Positions 57,036 through 64,000 of a stretch of DNA of 64,000 nucleotides are shown here, in pieces. The translations under genes were made by a program, and so were the position numbers. The DNA lies in the NCBI GenBank assembly GCA_018350325.1, contig JAEVLN010000023.1, positions 41,001 to 105,000 of the forward strand, in the 5' to 3' direction. The stretch's first letter is position 1. Each line of letters opens with the position of its first letter. This DNA comes from Globodera rostochiensis (lineage: Eukaryota > Nematoda > Chromadorea > Rhabditida > Heteroderidae). Under the pieces are notes generated by a model. That model saw only the letters and a program-made list of their open reading frames with translations. It made no database searches and had not been told where the DNA came from.

Positions 57036-57188
57036 GTAATTATTAGAGACGAGATTTTTAGGGACTAAAAAACGGGGACATATAATAGGGACTAAAACCC
57101 CCAAAAATAGGGTCTAAAAACACAAAAACGGCTAAATAGGGATTTATTCTCAAAAAGGGCGAAATAGGGATTTTTAGGGACTAAAAAG

Positions 57189-58546
57189 TAGAGACCGGCC
57201 AGAAGGGTCGGTCGGTACTTTTCGGTAAAGTACCGAAAAAGTACCGGTACCGAAAAGTACCGAAAAAGTCCAAAAAGGTTCGGTCGGTACTTTTCGGTAA
57301 AGTACCGAAAAAGTACCGGTACCGAAAAGTACCGAAAAAAATTGTCGGTACTTTTTCGGTTTTCGGTACCAAAATTTTTTATAATTAACTTTTCAACAAA
57401 AAATCGGAAATCTTGGCTTTCTTAGTATTTATAATTGAGTATTGGGAGATTGCGGTTCAAAAAAATCAGCATTTCGACCTGTTCCTGCTCTGTGGCAAGA
57501 ATCTTAGGCCCCGAGACCGAGACCCAAAAAACCCGAGAAATTTCCCACAAGTTTTTAGGAATTATTTTTTGGTTTAATTGCATTTTCTTAATTTTTTCAG
57601 AAGGAGCATATTTGTCAAGGAATTTTCACAAAAACTCAAGTTGTTTTGAAAACTTCTGCTGGGGGCGGGGAGGTGGGAGTCGGCGGTGCCGATAGGCGCC
57701 GCCGAAAAAATTCAAATTTTTGACTCATTTTGTTAAGAGATTTTCAGCCAAAATTTTAAAAATACGGTTTTTCTTGGGAATGGGGGGGGGGGGGTCAAAA
57801 CCGAGAAATTTCTCGGTTCGAGACCGAGACTCTCGAACAGCTCTAGCCGAAGGCGTCGCAGAGAGAACAAAATGAAAATTCTTACGATTTTATTAAGAAA
57901 CTTGTCCAATTTCGATAACTAATGGTGAAAAAAGTACCTAACTCTTTATGTAAATCTTAGAAGTTTTGAATCGGTTAAAATTTTTGAAAATTAATTTGCT
58001 AGTAACTTTCTTGAAAAAAATTGAGAAATTCCTAAATTACCTTCAATTTAAAAATCTTAAATACATATTTAATGAAAAAATATTGTTTTTCTTGCCATGA
58101 AGTTAATTAAAAGACATAAAAAACTATTTACACAGTCGTGGGTTTGAACCCCAGGCAACCACATCACTCACCAGCAGGGCATTCAATAAAAATAATAAAA
58201 AGAAATTTGCCTCGAGGACTCGAACCTCAGACAATAAGGTCTTTTGGTTAACAGTTTAACAACTGAGCCACGTAATATTTTGAATAACGGTTGAAAAATT
58301 CGAATATATTACCAATTTTTCCATTCGGTACTTTTTTCGGCACTCAAATTTTGTTCGGTCGGTACCTCCGGTACTCAGGTTTTTTCGGTCGGTACTTTTC
58401 GGTAAAGTACCGAAAAAGTACCGGTACCGAAAACCATCGGTACTTTCCGAAAAGGTTCGGTCGGTACTTTTCGGGAAAGTACCGATGCCTGAGTACCGAA
58501 AAGTACCGAAAAAGCGTCGGTACTTTCCCGTACCGTCCGATCTCTA
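57189..58546. mobile_element. Inner hAT-like element (TAGAGACCGG / CGGTACTTTTCGG family)
   Basis: A 1358-bp insertion inside the previous element, with its own target duplication CTAAAAAG at 57181-57188 and 58547-58554. Ends TAGAGA..., with many GGTACTTTTCGGTAAAGTAC palindromic units near both ends. The interior holds a right-end fragment of the TAGAGCTGTTCGAG family (ending near 57845), the hairpin repeat (57679-57704), a G run and a tRNA-like relic. No transposase. A 118-bp truncated copy of its left end is at 60229-60346. Confidence 0.9.
58205..58273 (-). other. tRNA-like relic inside the inner element
   Basis: The minus strand has GTGGCTCAGTTGTTAAACTG (A-box-like) and GAGGTTCGAGTCCTC (a good B box), but the acceptor stem does not pair and no CCA-proximal structure is seen. 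Likely a decayed tRNA or SINE head. Confidence 0.4.
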
Positions 58547-58975
58547 CTAAAAAGTCGCTCTAATTCAAAAATTTTTCGAAATGAATGCTATTTCTGGGCT
58601 TCTCTCGTCAACCCCTATTCGCAAAAAAAAAATGTAAAACCCTAAAAATCTCGTCTTTAGTAATTATTAGAGACTGGGTAATTAATTTCCGTCGCCGAAC
58701 AAACAGGCGCCGGTGCGAAATTTCACTTCCTGAAATCCTAATTTGAATTTTTAAAGTGGAAATCACATTTTTATAAATAGGGCCCTTAGTCTTTTGACTA
58801 TTTTTTTCCTAAACGGCCCCTGCTCTGAAATGCCCGAAAATCGCATTTTTAGGTCACTATAAGCAATTCAATCGATTTATAGTGACTATTTATATTCTTT
58901 TATTTTTTGATGCAATAAAACCGAAAAATGCACCCCTAAGATCGATTTATTCTCATTTTCAAAAAATGCACCCCT

Positions 58976-59322
58976 GTCGCTTCCGGTCCGCCAAAGGTCG
59001 AAAGTTTTATATCTTTCTCCAACCTAAACCGATTAGGCCGAACATTATACCAAATGAAAGCTTGCATGAGTTTGAGTTATCATTAAGTTAAAACTTTGCG
59101 ATTGGACAATGGTTAAAAAAGTTATGGCCAAAAAAGTGAAAACCTCTAACATTTTTGTAGGTTTTCTGGCCATAACCCATTTTATCAGATTGCTAAGTTT
59201 TTGCTTATTAATTGCTTTTCCTATCGAGAGCTTTCATTTGGTATAATGTTTGACCTAATTGGTTTAGGTTGGAGAAAGTTATAAAACTTTCGACCTTCAG
59301 GGACAATTTGACCTTCGGACCG
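58976..59322. repeat. Inverted-repeat element with about 100-base arms
   Basis: The left arm (ggtccgccaaaggtcgaaag, aacattataccaaatgaaagct) and right arm (agctttcatttggtataatg, ctttcgacctt) are inverted copies around a central AT-rich loop. No boundary duplication established. Confidence 0.75.
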
Positions 59323-59528
59323 GTAGCCCCTAAAAATAACTTTTGACGGAATTGGGGACGACGACGATTTGTTCATCGAGAGTTAGAAAAGGCCCCCAAA
59401 TTTGTTTGCCAATTTCCCCAATTGTTTTTCTCGTCACTTACCTACCTACCTATTTATCTATTTACTCAGTTTATCAATTTAAGAGCATTAAATTTAGCTT
59501 AAAAATAAAAAGCAAAATTTAGCAAGAC

Positions 59529-59931
59529 TGTCATCTTCCTTCCGATGAACCCGAACAAGATGAACGTCAAAGGCGACTTCGCGAGCTAACAAATTTTTCT
59601 TCATCTTCCTCAACTTCTCCTGTTGCTTTGGTGGAAAAATATTTAGCAGCTTCTTATTCGGGACGATTTTTGGGAAGTACAGCCTTAGCTTTCTGGGAAA
59701 AAGTGAAGAATGATCCAGATAAGGTTTAAGGAACATGCTCAATAAATGCTTAATTAGAAGCCTTTATTGCGTTCTGCTCTGAGTTATTTAGCAATTCCAT
59801 GCACAACTGCTCCCGTCGAACGTGTTTTCAGTTGTGCCGGCATAATGACAAAAGGGCTCAAAAATCGAACCCAGGAAAAATCGTTTTCAAGAAAACTTAT
59901 GGTTCACTTAAACAAGCTTCATTTGAATTAA
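59529..59931 (+). pseudogene. hAT transposase, C-terminal dimerisation domain fragment
   Basis: Two open blocks, 59529-about 59727 (PVALVEKYLAASYSGRFLGS, FWEKVKNDPDK) and 59761-59931 (LRSALSYLAIPCTTAPVERV, FSCAGIMTKGLKNRT, MVHLNKLHLN, stop), are separated by a short intron-like AT-rich gap. The W-x(n)-YLAIPCTTAPVERVFS signature is the hAT dimerisation domain found at the transposase C-terminus. The zinc finger and catalytic core are absent. This is the only transposase trace of the superfamily whose small elements litter the window. Confidence 0.85.
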
Positions 59932-60074
59932 ATTGTTTCCGGCTCGTTTTAACTTTCTTATCCAGACGTTTTATAAAATTGATCATTTTCATGTAATGTG
60001 AATGAACAATATTTTCTTACATTTTTCTGATTTTTTTGAAAAATCTTTGGCCATATTTACAAATTTTTGGAATT

Positions 60075-60346
60075 TGGAACCGGAACCGTTGGAACCGGTT
60101 CCCGGAACCGCTTTGGAACCGGATTCGCGAAAATCCGGAACCGGTTTTGAACCGGAACTGTGGAACCGTTAGAAAAAATGGAACCGGGAAAACACTGCGC
60201 CGGACACCTATTTTCACAAACTAAAAACTAGAGACCGGCCAGAAGGGTCGGTCGGTACTTTTCGGTAAAGTACCGAAAAAGTACCGGTACCGAAAAGTAC
60301 CGAAAAAGTCCAAAAAGGTTCGGTCGGTACTGTTCGGTAAAGTACC
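60075..60346. repeat. GGAACCG repeat followed by a truncated CGGTACTTTTCGG element
   Basis: 60075-60190 is made of GGAACCGG/CCGGTTCC units. 60229-60346 repeats the first 118 bases of the element at 57189 (tagagaccggccagaagggtcggt) and then stops abruptly at ctgggaaccctgg. Confidence 0.8.
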
Positions 60347-60384
60347 AATTTTCATCTGGGAACCCTGGTCTATATGCGAAATTT

Positions 60385-61100
60385 TGATGGTAGCTCAAAA
60401 TTTTTGAATTTATTGATTTTTTACGTCGCGCTCAATCGGCGAACGAACCAAAAGCCATTCGTCTCCCTCAGTCTCTCTCTTAAAGTATTGCAACTCCAAA
60501 AGCTCCCCCGTCAAATTGTTTTCCAGTTCAAATGGCACAATGTCAGCAGAACACTTCCAAAGATGATGATGAAATTGGACGGATCCGTCGAATTGACAAA
60601 TTCCTTAAATTAAAGTAGGAAAAACACATTCAAAACTCACCAGTTCGAGTCCTTCCATTCCTTCTGAGCAATAAATGCATTCCAAAACCTTCGGAAGTCC
60701 ATCCCCGCAGGGCGTGTGCAACCACTTGGCCACTGCTTGGGCAGAAGAAGCGCCGGCACTGTCAGCGGCCGGGAACGCGGGAAAAAGATCAAAGATTCGA
60801 TCATTCGGAGTTTGGCACAATCGCCGAGAACGGTCGGAGAGAAACGGCGCAAATGGTCGAGTTCAGAGAAACCCAAATAAATGCCGCAAATGTTGTCACT
60901 GATCAAAGGCCAAATTTGGTGCCAAATGATTTTCCAGCTGCGGTTTTGGATGTCGGGTGTACTAATTAAAAGATTGGTCCCCGTGGAGTCAAAAAGTCGG
61001 CGGATGCTTTGAAGGAATTCGATGACACTTCGGTCGATGTAACTAAAAATACGACACAATTGAATAAAACACTTGAGGAAATGACTTTTAAGGCCTTCAA
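60385..61100 (-). pseudogene. F-box-like family copy 9 (exons 3-4 only, frameshifts)
   Basis: Exon 3 (about 61045-60640; [40 protein letters not shown]) shifts frame near 60800 before [20 protein letters not shown]. Exon 4 (about 60606-60385; [15 protein letters not shown]) also shifts frame, and its end is replaced by unrelated sequence after [14 protein letters not shown]. Only a few bases of exon 2 end and intron 2 remain upstream. No exon 1. Confidence 0.85.
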
Positions 61101-61139
61101 ACAATTTAAGCCCGAAATTTAGAACCAACATAAGATTTT

Positions 61140-61855
61140 ACTGTACATCTTAGCTGGTTTAAAAATAAAAAGCCGCGTGCGGCCCGCCAACAGCGAGCAT
61201 GCGATGACGGAGCAATCGGTCTGGGGAGGGGGGTTCGGCAGAAGATTAATGAATAAATTTAAGCAAGAGATGGCATCCAAAAATTGAGTTTGTTCAGCTG
61301 AGCTTAACCAACAAAAAATGCCATTTTGCAAACTAAAAAGAACGTATCTCGTTATCATATTAGTGATTGAATATAGGTCAGTTGTGTTGTTGTTCTTTGG
61401 ACTCTCTCTCTGATTAAGACTATGTGGGGGGGGGGGGGGGGGTTGAAGATGAACATCAGCAAACATCGGCCGTCCTGCTCTCCGTCCACCCGCCCATTCT
61501 CCAGCACCAATCGCCATTTTTGGGGTCAGCGTTTTGCCCCTAATAAATTAAAATAAATGCAAAAAGAAACATTTTCTGAATGTTCGGATCTTTTTTTATG
61601 TACAAATGTCAGAAAAGGCTAAAAGGATCCTCACCAGCAGTACTCCTTTCTTACCCTTACCAAAATTTGGTGGCTTTTTGCATTGAAAAAACTGTTTTTG
61701 AGCTCCTTCATCATAACGTATTTCGCAAAAAAAATGCAATCATGAAGAATTGGGGTCCCGACGGAAATATAAACATTTTAAATGCAGGTTTTGAGGGTTA
61801 AAATATGCATTTTTTCAGAATCGATGACAGGCTCTAAAACATTTGGCAACAAAAA
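61140..61855. repeat. Repeat-rich 5-prime flank of F-box-like copy 10
   Basis: 61300-61600 is the third copy of the ggggtcagcgttttgcccctaa repeat, here with 17 G at 61426-61442. 61640-61855 matches 18290-18440 upstream of copy 3 (accaaaatttggtggctttttgcattgaaaa). No gene. Confidence 0.75.
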
Positions 61856-61859
61856 ACAA

Positions 61860-63195
61860 ATGTCGGACAATCCGAAGAAAGTGGGGAAACGGCTGAAAGA
61901 AATGTGAGTTTTTTATTTGAAAAGCGAAAGGGAAGCCGGGAAAATAAAAATGCGCATATATATCACCAAAAATGCCGAAATATGCACCAAAAATGACGCT
62001 TTTACTGCACTAATTTGCTAATACTAATTTAAAAGTATTCGTTCGTGCAATTCTAATTAAATTAAAGTCTTAAAAATCGCCATAAGGGCTATCGGCAAAA
62101 AATTTTTCAGTTTCGTTTGCGACGACGTTTTGTTCGAAGTCTTTAAATTCTGTGGCCCTTTTGTGCGCGGACTAAAAGTTGCGTTGATCAGCGATCGATT
62201 TGACTTTTTGGTGGACGCGCATTTCAAATCGATGGAATGGTCGTTGGGACGGTTGGTATTCGTCGCGCAGCTAACAGAAAGGGTGCTGAAATTGTCAAAT
62301 TCATTGGATGTTATGAAGTCGAGCGTCGGCTGCCAATTCCGCAAGAGCCGCTTCAAGTCAAAGTCAAGAGCCGCTTCCACACAATGTTATCGGATTTGAA
62401 CGCCTTAAAATAAGGTCATTATTGTCGGTTTAAAGTTCTTTGAAAACCGTTCAAAATTTTTTCACAAATGTTTATTTCTTATTTTTAGTTACATCGACCA
62501 AAGTGTCCTCGAATTTCTCAAAAGCATTCGCCACAAAGACTCCAATCTTTGGATTGGAACAACCCCCATCCAAAACCGCAGCTGGAAAATCATTTGGAAA
62601 AATATTTGGCCTTTGTTCAAAGACAACATTTGCGGATTTGACTTGCTTCCCTTCAAACTCGACCGTTTGCGCCGTTTCTCTCCAACCGTTCTCGGCGATT
62701 GTCCAAAACTCCGAGTAATCCAAGCCTTTGGTCTTTCTCCCAAATTCCCGGCCGATGACAGTGCCAACGCTTCTTCTGACCAGGCAGTGGCCAAATGGTT
62801 GCATACGGCCCGCGGGGATGGGCTGCCGAAGGTGTTGAAATGCCGATTTTGTTCGGAAAGAATGGAAGGACTTAAAAGGGTTTGTTTTTTGAATTTGTTT
62901 TTATTGGACTCTGCTTTATAAATTCATTTATTCCACTTAAGGAATTTGTCAATTCATCGATCCTGTCAATTTCATCATCTGTTCTAATCATTGGGTTTCT
63001 GAGGACTTTGTGCCATTTGAATTGAAAAGCAATTTTACGGGGGAACGATTGGAGTTGCGACGCTTAGACAAACGCAATTGGATTTTGGTTCGCTGTCCAG
63101 TTGAGCGCGATGAGAAGAAATGGACCGAGTGGGAAAAGGGGGCGACTGAGTGGGATTGCCATCGGCAGTTGAGCCCAAAAAGATAAAGAACTGAG
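61860..63195 (+). pseudogene. F-box-like family copy 10 (broken duplicate of copy 3)
   Basis: Exon 1 (61860-61903; [14 protein letters not shown]) and exon 3 (62488-62878; [20 protein letters not shown] to [13 protein letters not shown]) are open. Exon 2 (62111 onward) loses one base near 62254 (LGRL then frame change) and carries a short duplication of caagagccgctt. Exon 4 (62941 onward) loses one base after EFVNSS. A deletion then joins exon 4 (gccatcggcagt) directly to the middle of the last exon (tgagcccaaaaagataaag). Flanks on both sides match copy 3, so this is a segmental duplicate that has since decayed. Confidence 0.9.
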
Positions 63196-63464
63196 GACAA
63201 TTCAAAATGAGAAAATTGACTAAATTTAAAAATCTAACTTAAAAGAAAACCAACATTGAAATTGTTGCTTTTTTCAATGTGAATCATGTTTCCTGTGTTC
63301 CAAACGCACATTCCTAAAAAGCATCGGATAAACTGCAATGAACGCCCCATTCCAAAACGGTATAACTCATATCCAACCGCTTTGTCTCGAGGTACCGACC
63401 GGCTGAGTCTCCGAAAAATGGTATCATTTTCTCTCGTCTTAAAAACTTGTTTTTTTAACCTGGC
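63196..63464. other. 3-prime flank shared with copy 3
   Basis: 63190-63410 is nearly identical to 20010-20212 (gtgaatcatgtttcctgtg, aacggtataactcatatcc). After ggctgagtc it switches to a repeat also present at 33625-33790 (aaaatggtat, acttgtttttttaa, ggcaaaattaag). Confidence 0.8.
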
Positions 63465-63472
63465 AAAATTAA

Positions 63473-63922
63473 GGTGAACGGAAAATCGGTCACCGGAAAT
63501 TGGTCACGAAAATTGGTCACCAAGGAAAATTGGTCACCAGGATATTTTGAGTTTTTCGTTCTAACTTTTTTCAAACAACTCTAAAGTTAGCTTCTTTTGC
63601 TTTGTTCTCAGCTCGAAGAGATCTTTTGATTGATACTAATTGCAACTAATTAGGCTTAGTATAAACTGCGAGTTTTCTTGGAAGCGAACCACTTTTCCGC
63701 TTACATCTTTTTTAAAAGTCTAAATATAATGAATTTATACCATTCGACAGCATTTAGTCTGAAGAAGCTTTTTCCAAAAGAACGCTAAGCTTCTAAGCTC
63801 TTAGATTTGTTTGAAAAAAGTTAGAACAAAAAACTCGAAATATCCTGGTGACCAATTTTCGGTGACCAATTTTCCGAAAATCCTCGGTGATGAATTTTCC
63901 GGTGACCGATTTTCCGGGACTC
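63473..63922. mobile_element. hAT-like element with long inverted arms, 8-bp target duplication
   Basis: A 450-bp element flanked by AAAATTAA at 63465-63472 and 63923-63930. The empty site can be seen at 33675-33690 (ggcaaaattaagccaag). Arms of about 110 bases are inverted copies rich in AAAATTGGTCACC units (CGGAAAATCGGTCACCGG at each end). No coding capacity. Confidence 0.92.
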
Positions 63923-64000
63923 AAAATTAATCCAGGTATTTTAATGTCGAAAAGCGTTTTTTTTGAAATATCAAAAATGGAATATTCGAAAAAAGGGTTG

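Larger units (their letters stand above)
57044..58659. mobile_element. Outer hAT-like element of a nested pair, 8-bp target duplication
   Basis: Flanked by GTAATTAT at 57036-57043 and 58660-58667. Ends are TAGAGACGAGATTTTTAGGG and, from the other side, TAAAGACGAGATTTTTAGGG. Without the insertion inside it the element is only about 250 bp, made of GGGACTAAAAA-type repeats. Confidence 0.87.

Noticed and set aside
57181..57372. Frames with repeated FFGTFRYRYFFGTLPKS
   Set aside because: Translation of the CGGTACTTTTCGG palindromic units of the element.
58205..58273. Possible tRNA gene on the minus strand
   Set aside because: Good B box but no acceptor-stem pairing; listed only as a relic.

Overview
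The window looks like an accessory, repeat-rich stretch of a plant-parasitic cyst nematode genome, most likely Globodera or a close relative. Four things point to this: a nematode-only Srt-type chemoreceptor; a nematode-type astacin with EGF and CUB modules; nematode TTAGGC-like motifs; and several copies of three families that, from memory, are strongly expanded in Globodera (an F-box-like family starting MSDNPKK, SPRY/RanBPM-like proteins with an N-terminal coiled coil, and BTB-BACK-MATH proteins). The genus is inference; no database was searched. Introns are short, AT-rich and GT-AG, and gene density is low.

Layout. 1-3.4 kb: Ty3/gypsy-type LTR retrotransposon on the minus strand, running off the left edge. 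4.2-8.0 kb: F-box-like copies 1 (broken) and 2 (open). 9-11.3 kb: relics and small transposons. 12.1-14.9 kb: intact seven-exon Srt-like receptor. 17.1-18.2 kb: hAT-like element. 18.4-20.0 kb: F-box-like copy 3 (open). 20.8-23.6 kb: coiled-coil/SPRY gene 1. 24.5-25.6 kb: F-box-like pseudogene 4. 26.2-28.0 kb: BTB-BACK-MATH gene with a gutted BTB domain. 28.3-28.8 kb: hAT-like element. 29.0-30.9 kb: SPRY gene 2 (damaged). 34-36 kb: F-box-like pseudogenes 5 and 6. 36.4-39.5 kb: inverted duplication. 39.3-41.0 kb: F-box-like copy 7 (open) with a transposon in intron 3. 41.4-42.6 kb: U1 snRNA and 5S rRNA, both minus strand. 43.3-44.2 kb: broken coiled-coil gene with an F-box-family tail. 45.2-50.4 kb: secreted astacin-like protein with a long unusual N-terminal part. 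51.2-54.6 kb: a pair of 0.66-kb inverted arms beside a chemoreceptor fragment. 54.9-56.0 kb: F-box-like pseudogene 8. 57.0-58.7 kb: nested hAT-like elements. 59.5-59.9 kb: hAT transposase C-terminus. 60.4-63.2 kb: F-box-like pseudogenes 9 and 10. 63.5-63.9 kb: another hAT-like element.

How it fits together. Three multicopy protein families here (F-box-like, SPRY/RanBPM-like, BTB-BACK-MATH) belong to classes that usually act as substrate receptors or scaffolds of ubiquitin ligases. Birth, duplication and decay of copies is visible directly: of ten F-box-like loci only three (copies 2, 3, 7) can be spliced into an open frame, and loose exons are scattered between them. Non-autonomous hAT-like elements with exact 8-bp target duplications, growing poly-G tracts and inverted duplications are the evident agents of rearrangement.
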